NCBI GenBank assembly: GCA_016218685.1
Contig: JACRDD010000005.1
Span: 124,001 to 188,000 of the forward strand
Length of the DNA stretch: 64,000 nt
Direction: 5' to 3'
Source of the DNA: Desulfobacterales bacterium
Lineage (GTDB): Bacteria > Desulfobacterota > Desulfobacteria > Desulfobacterales > Desulfosarcinaceae
The position numbers were made by a program, and so were the translations under genes. The notes below the pieces were generated by a model. That model ran no database searches. It had not been told where the DNA came from and saw only the letters and a list, made by a program, of their open reading frames with translations. Positions 29,538 through 38,856 of this stretch are shown piece by piece. Each line of letters begins with the position of its first letter. The first letter of the stretch is position 1.

Positions 29538-30236
29538 ATGAACATCGAAACCCGTCTGCGCGTGCTGGAGAAGATCTACGCCCTGCACGCCGATTTTTGC
29601 GGCCCGTTCGCTCTGGCCTGCGGCCAGGGATGCGCCCGGTGCTGCACGGCCAACGTCACCCTCACGACCTTGGAAGCACTGCGCATTATCCGCCACTGGC
29701 ACGCCCAAGGCCGCTCCGTGCCTTTGGCGGCACTTACGGCCGCGGCCCAAAGCCCCCGCTTCCAACCCGCCCTGACCATTAACCGCATGGCGGCCCTGTG
29801 CCTCCAGGGCGCGGAGGTTCCCGAAGAGGCCGCCGACCCCGCGGTGGGGCCGTGCCCGCTGCTTGAAGCCGATCGCTGTTCGATCTACCCCGCGCGGCCC
29901 CTGGCCTGCCGCGCCATGGTGTCGCGTGACACCTGCGCCCAAGGCGGGGCCGCCGACATGCCCGAAGAGATCCTCTCCGCCAATCATCTGCTGATGCAGT
30001 TCGTCGAGGCCCTGGATCTTTCCGGCGCATCGGCCAATCTTGCCGATGCCCTGCTCTTTTTGCTCCAGCCGGATCAGCTTGCGGCCTATACTTCCGGTGC
30101 GCCGATCACGGCCGCGCCGCCCCTGGCCCCCCACCATGCCATTCCCGCGCTAATGATACCGCCCGAACTGCGGGCCCGCCTGCTGCCCCTGGCCCAGGCG
30201 GTACAAGCCTGCATTCGAAATCTAGCCCTGGGTTGA
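29538..30236 (+). CDS. YkgJ-like cysteine cluster protein
   Basis: CGQGCARCC, CPLLEADRCSIYPARPLACR signature. Confidence 0.83.
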   Translation: MNIETRLRVLEKIYALHADFCGPFALACGQGCARCCTANVTLTTLEALRIIRHWHAQGRSVPLAALTAAAQSPRFQPALTINRMAALCLQGAEVPEEAADPAVGPCPLLEADRCSIYPARPLACRAMVSRDTCAQGGAADMPEEILSANHLLMQFVEALDLSGASANLADALLFLLQPDQLAAYTSGAPITAAPPLAPHHAIPALMIPPELRARLLPLAQAVQACIRNLALG

Positions 30237-30461
30237 AAGCGGCGCCTCGGACTTTTCCGCCGGACGAAATTTTGACGCTCCAGGGTCCCATCGCCCCCGC
30301 AAATGCCGGCTTGCTTTCCGGTCCGGCCCTGAAAACCTTGTGAATCTTGGAAGAATCGCTCGTCGGCACGCTTTTAGCATCTCCTCGCGTCGGCAGGCCT
30401 TTCGGCTGCTGTTCCCGGATATCTCTTCCGTCCTAAAAACCCGAACCCCAGGAGGCGTACA

Positions 30462-31739
30462 ATGAACATGAGGCGCATCCGCAAGCAGATCTTTTCCTTG
30501 TTGCGGTATCTGCCCAAATTCCTACGCGATCATATCTGCCGCTCCCGCATCCATATTCCGCCGCTGCGTGAAGATCTGCGCTTCGAAATCGCCAAAACCC
30601 AAAAGGATCTGGATCAGGCGTTCCAAATTCTACATGACGCCTACGTCAAGGAAGGTTTCAGCAAACCCCACGCCAGCCGCCGCCGCATCACCGATTACCA
30701 CGCCCTGCCCTCCACCACCACGCTGGTGGCCAAACACGAAGGCCAGGTGGTTGCCACCATTTCGGTGATCCGCGACGGCCCCTTCGGATTGCCCACCGAC
30801 CAGGTGATGGATCTGTCCAGGTTCCGCGATAAGGGCGAGCGCTTGGGCGAGGTCTCCTCCCTGGCCATTCGGCCCGACTTCCGCGGCCGCTCGGGCGAAG
30901 TGATGTTTCACCTCTTCAAATACATGGTGCACTACAGCCTCGACTATTTCGGCCTGGACCGCTTCGTGATCGTGGTCAACCCCGAGCGCATCACGCTCTA
31001 CGAATCGGTGCTGTGCTTTACTCCCTTGCACCGCTCGGCCCTGAAGAAGTACGCTTTTGCCAACGACGCGCCGGCCGTGTGCGCCACGCTCAACTTGCGC
31101 AGGGCCGCCCAGACATGGTTCGCGGCCTATGCCGACCGGCCGGCCCACCAGAGCATCTATCACCTGTTCTTCGGCGGTTTCAGCGAGGCCGAGCGCCGCC
31201 AGATGCGCTTTCCCGAGCGCCCCTTCTACACGGTCAGCGACCCGGTCATGTCCCCCGGCCTGCTGGATTTCTTTTTCAACAAATGCACCGACACCTTCTG
31301 CCGCTTCAAGGCGCCTCAGATTAAAGCCCTGCGCAGCATCTACCTGGAAAACGATTATGCCGCCGTCTGGCCGCGGCAATGGGCCATCCCCCATGAAAAC
31401 GCCCGACGCGGCCGGCGCTTCGAGGTGGCCTGCAGCGGCATGGCCCACGCCGCCGACCACAATCCGGTCGCCTTGACGGTCATGGACGCCTCCCGCACGG
31501 GCCTGCGCGTGCGGGCCGACGCTGAGCTGGACATGGACGCCTCGCCGGTCTTCAAGATCGAGGTGGGCGAAGACAAGGCCGTGCTGGTCAAGGCGCGCCT
31601 GCGCTGGCGCTCCGGTATGATCTACGGCCTGGAGATTCTGTATGCCGGAAGTTTCTGGGGGCAGTTGCTCGACTACCTGGAGCAGCAATTTGCCTTGACG
31701 GTGGGACCGGGGTCCGAGCCGGCGACCGCCGTGGGATGA
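30462..31739 (+). CDS. FeeM-like N-acyl amino acid synthase / GNAT domain with C-terminal PilZ-like domain
   Basis: FeeM-like block QILHDAYVKEGFSKPHASRRRITDYHALPSTTTLVAKHEGQVVATISVIRDG...GEVSSLAIRPDFRGR; C-terminal RRGRRFEV...MDASRTGL matches PilZ RxxxR and (D/N)xSxxG motifs. Confidence 0.78.
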   Translation: MNMRRIRKQIFSLLRYLPKFLRDHICRSRIHIPPLREDLRFEIAKTQKDLDQAFQILHDAYVKEGFSKPHASRRRITDYHALPSTTTLVAKHEGQVVATISVIRDGPFGLPTDQVMDLSRFRDKGERLGEVSSLAIRPDFRGRSGEVMFHLFKYMVHYSLDYFGLDRFVIVVNPERITLYESVLCFTPLHRSALKKYAFANDAPAVCATLNLRRAAQTWFAAYADRPAHQSIYHLFFGGFSEAERRQMRFPERPFYTVSDPVMSPGLLDFFFNKCTDTFCRFKAPQIKALRSIYLENDYAAVWPRQWAIPHENARRGRRFEVACSGMAHAADHNPVALTVMDASRTGLRVRADAELDMDASPVFKIEVGEDKAVLVKARLRWRSGMIYGLEILYAGSFWGQLLDYLEQQFALTVGPGSEPATAVG

Positions 31740-31774
31740 ATCAGCGTTTGAGCACCAAAAGAAGGGAGAAAGGG

Positions 31775-33055
31775 ATGCCCGCTAAAGCGCAATTGATCCG
31801 CGATGTGAGACGCTTCGAATGGTACATCCGGCACGTGTGGCCCATCCACCGGCGCCTGGCGCACAAGCATTTGACGCCCCGCTGCCGCCGCTGCATCCTG
31901 CCGCAAAGCTACGCGCCTCTGGTCGATGGCCTGTGCCCCCACTGCCGCGCAACTCAAAGCACCGACGCGCCGCCCTCCCCGGCGCGCAAGCTGCGGATGC
32001 ATGCCGATTTCGACCGCCGCCTGCGGGCCTTGCCGGCCGAGAAAGCCCGGCTCTACCATGCCATGGTGCTGTTCAGCGGCGGCAAGGACAGCAGCTATAT
32101 GCTGCACCGCCTGCTCCAGGAGTATCCCGACCTGCGCCTGCTGGCCGTGACCGTGGACAATACCTTCATGAGCCCGGTGGCCCTGGAGAACATCCAGGAG
32201 ATCATCCGGCGGCTGGGGGTCGATCACCTGACCTTGCGGCCCAAGGCCGCCACCATGGAGAAGATGTACCGCTACGCCTTCACACACCTCAACGACAAAG
32301 GCTGCGCCGGCACCGTGGATCAATTCGACGGCGATTTCTTCTCCGACCTTTCCCGCAATCTGGCGGCCAAACTGGAGATCCCGTACATCGTGTGCGGCCT
32401 GTCGCCGGCCCAGGTGGAGAACATCCTGCACCTGCGCGACTACATGACTTCCGAGCAAGACGAAGCCTTGGCCCGCGAGCAGGTGGCCGGCATCCGCCTG
32501 CGCGATCTCTTCGACGAACAGGAGATGAACTACTGGTGGAACGGCCCGGCCTGGCCGGCCGAGCGCCGGCCGCGCATGTTGTTCCCATTTTATTTCTGGG
32601 ATCTGGACGAATCCTTCATCAAGCGGGAGGTGTTGCGCCTGGGGCTGATGCCCCGGGGCGACGAAAGCCCGCTGATCACCAATCATCAATTGATTCCCCT
32701 CATGGGGATCGTCGATATGCTGACCTTGGGCTACTCCTCCTTCGAACCCGAATTTGCCAGCATGGTGCGCCAGGGCAAGGCGGACCGCCGGCACTGGCTC
32801 TACTCCTTCGAAACCCTGGAGTACGCGGCCAAAACCGGACATTTGCTGGGTACGGCGGTGGACGAGGCCCTGGCGCGCTTATCCCTGACGCGCGCGCAGG
32901 TCGGCATTGGAGGCACCGATGACACACTTGACCGACTTTGCCACCCTGCCCGAGCTGTTGGCCCAGCGGGTGCGGCAAACGCCCCGGGCCACGGCCTTCG
33001 TGGCGCGCAACCCGGCCGGGCGCTGGCGGAACACCACCTGGAAACAGTTTCATAA
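31775..33055 (+). CDS. PP-loop ATPase, N-acetyl sugar amidotransferase-like
   Basis: CRRCILPQ...CPHC Zn-ribbon, SGGKDSSYML PP-loop; RBS gggag at 31775; ATGA-overlap start at 31736 also possible. Confidence 0.8.
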   Translation: MPAKAQLIRDVRRFEWYIRHVWPIHRRLAHKHLTPRCRRCILPQSYAPLVDGLCPHCRATQSTDAPPSPARKLRMHADFDRRLRALPAEKARLYHAMVLFSGGKDSSYMLHRLLQEYPDLRLLAVTVDNTFMSPVALENIQEIIRRLGVDHLTLRPKAATMEKMYRYAFTHLNDKGCAGTVDQFDGDFFSDLSRNLAAKLEIPYIVCGLSPAQVENILHLRDYMTSEQDEALAREQVAGIRLRDLFDEQEMNYWWNGPAWPAERRPRMLFPFYFWDLDESFIKREVLRLGLMPRGDESPLITNHQLIPLMGIVDMLTLGYSSFEPEFASMVRQGKADRRHWLYSFETLEYAAKTGHLLGTAVDEALARLSLTRAQVGIGGTDDTLDRLCHPARAVGPAGAANAPGHGLRGAQPGRALAEHHLETVS

Positions 33056-34643
33056 AAGCGTCGCCGCGCTGGCCGCCGGACTGTGGCGCGCCGGCCTGCG
33101 GCCAGGGGATTACGTGGCCGTGATGCTGCCCAACTCGCTGCGCTGGGAAGTGGCGCAGCACGCGGTTTACCGTATCGGCGGCGTCGTGGTGGGCCTGGAC
33201 CGCAACGATCCGGCCGACCGGCTCGCCGATCTCTTCGCGCACTTCAAAGCCAAGGCCCTGATCCTGGACGATCGCCAACTGCTCGACCGCATTCCGGCCG
33301 CCACCCTGGCATCGCTGCGCCTGGTGCTGACCGATACCGAGTCCATGCCGGCCCTGGAGGCCGGCACCGCCCGGTCCCTGCCCGATCTTTCGGCTGTCTC
33401 CCCCGAGCAACCGGCCACGCTGATTTTTACTTCCGGGACCACCGGCCGGCCCAAGGCCCTGGTATACTCCCATCGCCAACTGACCCTGGCCATTGCCAGC
33501 ATCCTGCCGATCCTGGCCGCGGTGCCCGATCAGGCCCATACGGTGTGTTGGCTGCCGCTGGCCAACCCCTTCCAGCGCATGACCAACTGGTGTGCCATGG
33601 CCGCCAACTGGAAAAGCTTCATGGTGCCCGATCCGGCGCGCATTCTGACGGAGGTGCGCGCGATCCGACCCCACTTTCTGGTGGGCGTGCCGCGCTTCTA
33701 CGAAAAGCTTCACTCGGAGATCCACCGGCGCCTTGCGCGCCTGCCCGGCCGACTCCAATCCACGACCCGCTGGGCCCAGCAGGTGGGCGGACGCTACTGG
33801 CGCGCGGCGCTGCTGGGCGATCGGGTCACCTGGCCCCTGAAGTATCAATACCGTCTGGCCGACCGGCTGGTGCTGCGCCGGGTGCGCCGGGGCCTGGGCG
33901 GTCGGCTGCGCTTCTTCATCAGCGGCTCGGCCCCCCTTTCCGAACCCCTGCTCGAAGCTTTCGCGGCCCTGGGCTGGCCGATCCTGGAAGCCTACGGCAT
34001 CAGCGAAAACATTATCCCCATCGCCATGAACGCCCCCGGCGCCTGCCGGCCGGGCAGCGTGGGCCGGCCGCTTCGGCCCAATACCGTTCGCATCGCCGAA
34101 GACGGCGAGATTCTGGTCAAAAGTCCCGGGGTGTCGGCGATCGTGGCCGACACCCAGGCCGATGGCTTCTGGAGGACCGGCGACCTGGGCCGGTTGGACG
34201 ATGAAGGATTTTTGCGCATCACCGGCCGCAAAAGCGATGTCTTCAAACTCTCCACGGGCCGCAAAATCGTACCGCGCATCCTGGAAGAGGCCCTTGGCCG
34301 CATCGAGGGGGTGGCCCACTGCGTGGCTGCCGGACACAACCGCAAGTGCGTGGTGGCCCTGCTCAACGTTCCCGAGGAGCAATGGCATCGATTGCAGGCC
34401 CGGCACCATGGGCCCGAAGGCGCCTATCGGTACCTGCGCGAGCAGGCCCAGAGCGCCTGTGCCCATCTACCCGACTACAGCCGGCCGGCGGCGGTGGCCG
34501 TGGTACGCGATACGTTTTCGCCCCAAAACGGCGAACTGACCCCCAATCTGAAGCTGCGGCGCGATTTCGTGTTGAAAAAGCATGATCCGATACTCGCAGA
34601 GCTCTATCGTTGCATGGAAACAGAAGATGAAAGCAGAAAGTAA
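32919..34643 (+). CDS. AMP-binding acyl-CoA/acyl-AMP ligase
   Basis: LIFTSGTTGRPKAL, EAYGISEN, GFWRTGDLGRLDDEGFLRITGRKSD motifs. Confidence 0.93.
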   Translation: MTHLTDFATLPELLAQRVRQTPRATAFVARNPAGRWRNTTWKQFHKSVAALAAGLWRAGLRPGDYVAVMLPNSLRWEVAQHAVYRIGGVVVGLDRNDPADRLADLFAHFKAKALILDDRQLLDRIPAATLASLRLVLTDTESMPALEAGTARSLPDLSAVSPEQPATLIFTSGTTGRPKALVYSHRQLTLAIASILPILAAVPDQAHTVCWLPLANPFQRMTNWCAMAANWKSFMVPDPARILTEVRAIRPHFLVGVPRFYEKLHSEIHRRLARLPGRLQSTTRWAQQVGGRYWRAALLGDRVTWPLKYQYRLADRLVLRRVRRGLGGRLRFFISGSAPLSEPLLEAFAALGWPILEAYGISENIIPIAMNAPGACRPGSVGRPLRPNTVRIAEDGEILVKSPGVSAIVADTQADGFWRTGDLGRLDDEGFLRITGRKSDVFKLSTGRKIVPRILEEALGRIEGVAHCVAAGHNRKCVVALLNVPEEQWHRLQARHHGPEGAYRYLREQAQSACAHLPDYSRPAAVAVVRDTFSPQNGELTPNLKLRRDFVLKKHDPILAELYRCMETEDESRK

Positions 34644-35781
34644 ACGTGAGGGTGCCCAGGCGCGGCACTATTTTCTGACCGGCGGCACGGGCGTGATCGG
34701 CAGCGCTTTTCTGCGCCGCATCGCCTCCCGGCAGGAACGCGCCACCTTGCTGATCCGAGCCGAAACCCAGGCCCAGGCCGATGAACGGTTGCAACGGCTG
34801 CTGCGCGCCTGCGCAGCGGGAAGCTTGGCGGCCCTGCCCATCGCCGCCTTGCCCGGCGATCTTTACCGTCCGAACCTGGGCCTTTCGCCGGAAGAGTATG
34901 ACCGGGTGGCCAACACCTGCACGCACCTGGTGCACTGCGCCGGCAACGTGCATATGAACCTGCCCCTGGCCGATGCCCGGCGCCAGACCCTGGCCATGAC
35001 CACCGGCATCTTACAACTGCTGGAAGATTCGCGCGTCGCGCGCAAGCTGGAATTCGTCAGCACCGTGGGCGTGGCCGGCCACACCGGCGGCGAGATTCCC
35101 GAACAGTGGCTGGACCACCCCCGGCGCTTCCACAACTCCTACGAAGCGGCCAAGGCCGAGGCCGAAACTTTGGTGCAGGCCAAGATCGCAGCCGGCCGGC
35201 CGATCACCGTGCACCGGCCCAGCATGGTGGTGGGCGATGCGCGCACGGGCCAGACCAGTGCCTTTCAGGTTTTTTACTACCTGTGCGAGTTTTTCAGCGG
35301 CGGCCGCAGCCACGGCTTTCTGCCGGCCGTGGACGGCACGAGCCTGGATATCGTGCCGGCCGATTATGTGGCCCGCGTGCTGGAGTGGTCCAGCCGCAAA
35401 GAATCCCCCCCGGCGCCGATCCTGCACCTGTGCTCCGGCCCCATGGGCGCCCTGCCCCTGAGCCGGATGACCGCCGAGGTGCGGCGCATCTTCACGGAAC
35501 ATGGACGACAGTTGCCGGCCGTCAAGGAGTTGCCCCTGCCGCTCTGCAAAATGGCCCTGCGTCTGATCCGTCCGCTGATCCCGCCCAGGGACCGCCGCGC
35601 CCTGGACGCCATGCCCTTCCTTTTCGCCTACCTCAAGGAGAGCCAGAGCTTCGGCAATCGGCACACGCGCGCCTTGCTGGAATCCGACGGCATCGAACTG
35701 CCCAAGACCGAGGAGTACTTCGAGACCGTGCTGGGGTATTATTTGAAGCACGCGGAAAAACGAAAGCAGCCGGATTCATAA
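34627..35781 (+). CDS. NAD-dependent epimerase / thioester-reductase-like protein
   Basis: FLTGGTGVIGSAFLRRI nucleotide-binding motif; HCAGNVHMNLP, NSYEAAKAEAETLV; 17-bp overlap with ligase. Confidence 0.85.
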   Translation: MKAESKREGAQARHYFLTGGTGVIGSAFLRRIASRQERATLLIRAETQAQADERLQRLLRACAAGSLAALPIAALPGDLYRPNLGLSPEEYDRVANTCTHLVHCAGNVHMNLPLADARRQTLAMTTGILQLLEDSRVARKLEFVSTVGVAGHTGGEIPEQWLDHPRRFHNSYEAAKAEAETLVQAKIAAGRPITVHRPSMVVGDARTGQTSAFQVFYYLCEFFSGGRSHGFLPAVDGTSLDIVPADYVARVLEWSSRKESPPAPILHLCSGPMGALPLSRMTAEVRRIFTEHGRQLPAVKELPLPLCKMALRLIRPLIPPRDRRALDAMPFLFAYLKESQSFGNRHTRALLESDGIELPKTEEYFETVLGYYLKHAEKRKQPDS

Positions 35782-35866
35782 TAAATTTCCGCCGTTTAGG
35801 CTGGCCGCCAAACGTGGCTGCGGGCCAAGCCCAAGCGGTTCCCGCCAAGGCATATCGAAAGAGGCA

Positions 35867-35914
35867 TTGACCGACCCAACGAAAGCACTATAATGGTTAC
35901 ATTCTATGTAACCA
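35867..35914 (+). promoter_or_regulatory. sigma70-type promoter with palindromic operator for the toxin-antitoxin module
   Basis: TTGACC (35867-35872), 16-nt spacer, TATAAT (35889-35894); perfect inverted repeat TGGTTACAT-tct-ATGTAACCA at 35894-35914. Confidence 0.75.
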
Positions 35915-35933
35915 CACAGCGCTGGGGTGTAAA

Positions 35934-36221
35934 ATGGAAAAAACCGTCGTCGGCATCCGGGATGCAAAAATCCATCTGAGCGAGTTGATCAAAAAAGTCC
36001 AGTCCGGCAACGAGGTGATATTGACCGATCGCGGCAAGCCGGTGGGAAAAATTATTTCGATCCAGCCCCGCTCGCTCAAACTGGAGGAACGCGTCAAGCA
36101 CCTCGAGGAGCGCGGCATTCTGGAGCGGCGCCGCCGCGATCCCTTGAAAAAAGTGCCGCCGCCGCTACCGCTCGAAAAAGGCCTCGCGCGCAAGTTTCTC
36201 GAGGAGGACCGCGACCGATGA
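35934..36221 (+). CDS. Phd/YefM-family antitoxin
   Basis: VGIRDAKIHLSELIKKVQSGNEVILTDRGKPVGKII signature. Confidence 0.92.
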   Translation: MEKTVVGIRDAKIHLSELIKKVQSGNEVILTDRGKPVGKIISIQPRSLKLEERVKHLEERGILERRRRDPLKKVPPPLPLEKGLARKFLEEDRDR

Positions 36222-36664
36222 ATCGAAAGCCGCCGGTCATCTACTGGGATACCTCGGCCATCGTTTCGGTGCTGTTCAAGGACGACCATAGCGAACGGGC
36301 GCATCTTTGGGCCGGCCAGGAGGGCATTCACCTGATTTCTTCGCTCGGTTACGCGGAGGCTTGCGCCGTGCTCTCCAGAATCCAAAGGGAAGGCGCCCTG
36401 GCGGATATTTTAATAAAAGCCGCATACGAGGTGTTGGAATCCGGCCCCTGGCGCCGGCTGCATCTGGCGCCGGCCTGGGAAGATCTGCGCGAACTTTCCG
36501 CCAAATGGCCTCTGCGCGGGGCGGATCTTTGGCATCTGGCAACCGCGAAGCACGCCCAAACGGAGTTGCCCGAACTGGTCTTGTTGTCTTTCGACGATCG
36601 CTTGAAAACCGCTTCCGAGGGCGAAGGCCTGGGAATTGACTTAACTCAAGGATCTCGGCCCTGA
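36218..36664 (+). CDS. PIN-domain toxin (VapC-like)
   Basis: IYWDTSAIVSVLF, E at SLGYAEA, ADLWHLATA acidic PIN motifs; 4-nt overlap with antitoxin. Confidence 0.9.
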   Translation: MNRKPPVIYWDTSAIVSVLFKDDHSERAHLWAGQEGIHLISSLGYAEACAVLSRIQREGALADILIKAAYEVLESGPWRRLHLAPAWEDLRELSAKWPLRGADLWHLATAKHAQTELPELVLLSFDDRLKTASEGEGLGIDLTQGSRP

Positions 36665-36717
36665 ACCGCTGTATAAGGTAAGCCATAAGGATCGATTCAA
36701 CGGCGGAGGAAAAGACC

Positions 36718-37749
36718 ATGGACAATCCCATTCCCGGCAACCTGCTGACCACCGCCATGGCGGTCATGCCGCACACCGACGTGGACCGGGCGTTGCAGAT
36801 GGCGCTCTCCCTGGACGTGCCCTTCTGGCCGCAACTGCCCAACTACAGCTACTACGAAGACATGTATGTGCAGGCCGCCGAACATTTTCCAGGAATCGTG
36901 CTGGACCTGGAGAAGCGCACCCTGCGCTTTTCGGTGGACAAATTCGCCGAAGAGCTGGAAGCGGCCCTGCTGCGCTTCGACGATCCGACCTTCTTCGATG
37001 TCAGCGAGACCTATTCGGCGGTCTACCACCGCTTCCTCAAGAGCCCGGACCTGGCCGCCCGGCCCGCCATCCGGGGCCAGCTCGAAGGGCCCATCAGCTT
37101 CGGCTTCAACATCCTGGATCAGGACGAGCGGCCCATTCTCTTCGATGATACCGTGCGGCCCTTCATGCTCGATTTCATGGCCAAGCGCCTGAATGCGCAG
37201 TTGGCCCGGCTGAAACAATTGAATCCCAAGGCCTTCATGTTCGTGGACGAGCCGGGGTTGCAGTTTCTCTTCTCGGCCATGGCCGGCTACGGCGATCTCA
37301 AGGCCAAGGGCGACCTGGACCAGTTCTTCGCCCAGGTGGACCGGCCCCGGGGCATCCACCTGTGCGGCAACCCGGATTGGGATTTCCTGCTCAACCTGGA
37401 CCTGGAAGTCCTGTCTCTGGATGTCTACACCAATGCTGAAGTCTTCGCCTCCTACGCCAAATCCATCGCCCGGTTTCTCGACCGGGGCGGTGTGATCGTC
37501 TGGGGCATCGTGCCCACCGGTTTCGAGGCCTTTGCCCAGGAGGAGATCCCCGGCCTGCTCCAGCGCCTGGAAACCATCTGGAACACCCTGGGGGCCAAGG
37601 GCATCGACCGGGAGCTGTTGATCTCCCGGGCCATGCTCTCGCCGGCCACCTGTTGCCTGGTCAACCCGGACAAGGAGCGCACCGTCGAGCGCGCCTTTGC
37701 CGCCGTCAATCGGATGGCCGCCGCCCTGCGGGAGAAATACCTGCGCTGA
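36718..37749 (+). CDS. UROD/MetE-like fold protein
   Basis: MFVDEPGLQFL, IHLCGNPDWDFLL and C-terminal SPATCCLVN typical of the UROD/MetE superfamily. Confidence 0.7.
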   Translation: MDNPIPGNLLTTAMAVMPHTDVDRALQMALSLDVPFWPQLPNYSYYEDMYVQAAEHFPGIVLDLEKRTLRFSVDKFAEELEAALLRFDDPTFFDVSETYSAVYHRFLKSPDLAARPAIRGQLEGPISFGFNILDQDERPILFDDTVRPFMLDFMAKRLNAQLARLKQLNPKAFMFVDEPGLQFLFSAMAGYGDLKAKGDLDQFFAQVDRPRGIHLCGNPDWDFLLNLDLEVLSLDVYTNAEVFASYAKSIARFLDRGGVIVWGIVPTGFEAFAQEEIPGLLQRLETIWNTLGAKGIDRELLISRAMLSPATCCLVNPDKERTVERAFAAVNRMAAALREKYLR

Positions 37750-37807
37750 AGCGGCCCTTGCGCGAGGCTTGTAGGGAACGCCTCTAACCGCAGAAATGGA
37801 GGTACCT

Positions 37808-38833
37808 ATGAATCTGACCACCAATTACATGGGCCTTACCCTGAGGAACCCCATCATCGCCGGCAGTTCGGGCTTGACCGGCTCGGTGGAACAAGTCAAG
37901 TCCCTGGCGGCCAACGGCGCCGGGGCCGTGGTCCTCAAGTCGATCTTCGAGGAGGAGGTGCTCAACGAATACGCCGATTTCATCAAGGAGGCCAAGGCGC
38001 AATTCGGCGAGCCCCAGTACTTCGACTACAACGGCCAGCGCAATCCCATCGAATACTACGATTACGTCCTTCAAGAGCAGAATTTGAAAAAGTACATCGC
38101 CCTGCTGGAGGGCTGCAAGGCGGCCGTGGACATTCCGGTGATGGCCAGCATCAACTGCTTTTACTATTCGGTGGAGTGGCTCTCCTATGCCCAGAACCTG
38201 GAGCGGGCCGGGGCCGACGCCCTGGAGCTCAACATGTTCTTCCCGCCCACCGATTTCAAGCACTCGCGGGAAGAGAAGGAAGCCCTCTATTTCAAGATCG
38301 CCGAGAAAGTGACCCAGGCCGTGAAGATCCCCGTGGCCCTGAAGATCAGCCCCTACTTCACCGACCTGGGGCCCATGATCCAGCGCCTGTCGGAAACCGG
38401 CGTCAAGGCCCTGGTGCTGTTCAACCGCTTCTTCAGCCCCGATTTCGACATCGACAAGCTGGAAGTCAAACCCTCTTTCGTCTTCAGCACGCCCGCGGAT
38501 TTGGCCCTGTCGCTGCGCTGGATCGCGGTGATGGCCAACAAGGTCGGCTGCGATCTGGCCGCTTCCACCGGCGTGCACGACGCCGCGGCGGTGGTCAAAC
38601 AACTCCTGGCCGGGGCCAACGCCGTCCAGGTGGCCTCGTGCCTGTATAAAAACGGACCGAAGTACATTAAGGAACTGCTCGCCGGCCTGGAAAGCTGGAT
38701 GGCCGGCAAGAAGTATCGCGCGCTTGCGGACTTCAAAGGCAAGTTGAGCCAAGCGCGCAGCTCCGATCCGGCCGTCTACGAGCGGGCGCAGTTCATGCGC
38801 TACTTCGGGGGCAAGAAGAGCGTGACCCTTTAA
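37808..38833 (+). CDS. dihydroorotate dehydrogenase-like protein
   Basis: LTTNYMGLTLRNPIIAGSSGLTGSVEQVK; TIM-barrel flavoprotein family pattern (VALKISPYFTDL). Confidence 0.88.
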   Translation: MNLTTNYMGLTLRNPIIAGSSGLTGSVEQVKSLAANGAGAVVLKSIFEEEVLNEYADFIKEAKAQFGEPQYFDYNGQRNPIEYYDYVLQEQNLKKYIALLEGCKAAVDIPVMASINCFYYSVEWLSYAQNLERAGADALELNMFFPPTDFKHSREEKEALYFKIAEKVTQAVKIPVALKISPYFTDLGPMIQRLSETGVKALVLFNRFFSPDFDIDKLEVKPSFVFSTPADLALSLRWIAVMANKVGCDLAASTGVHDAAAVVKQLLAGANAVQVASCLYKNGPKYIKELLAGLESWMAGKKYRALADFKGKLSQARSSDPAVYERAQFMRYFGGKKSVTL

Positions 38834-38856
38834 ACGCCAGAAAGAGAGCGTGATCC

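Noticed and set aside
32700-34466. 588-aa minus-strand ORF
   Set aside because: Antisense to the AMP-ligase gene, which has strong motifs; the reverse ORF has none.
36636-36649. TTGACTTAACTCAA resembling the nap-region palindrome
   Set aside because: Inside the VapC coding sequence (GIDLTQGS) and imperfect; kept as coincidence unless a genome scan shows enrichment.
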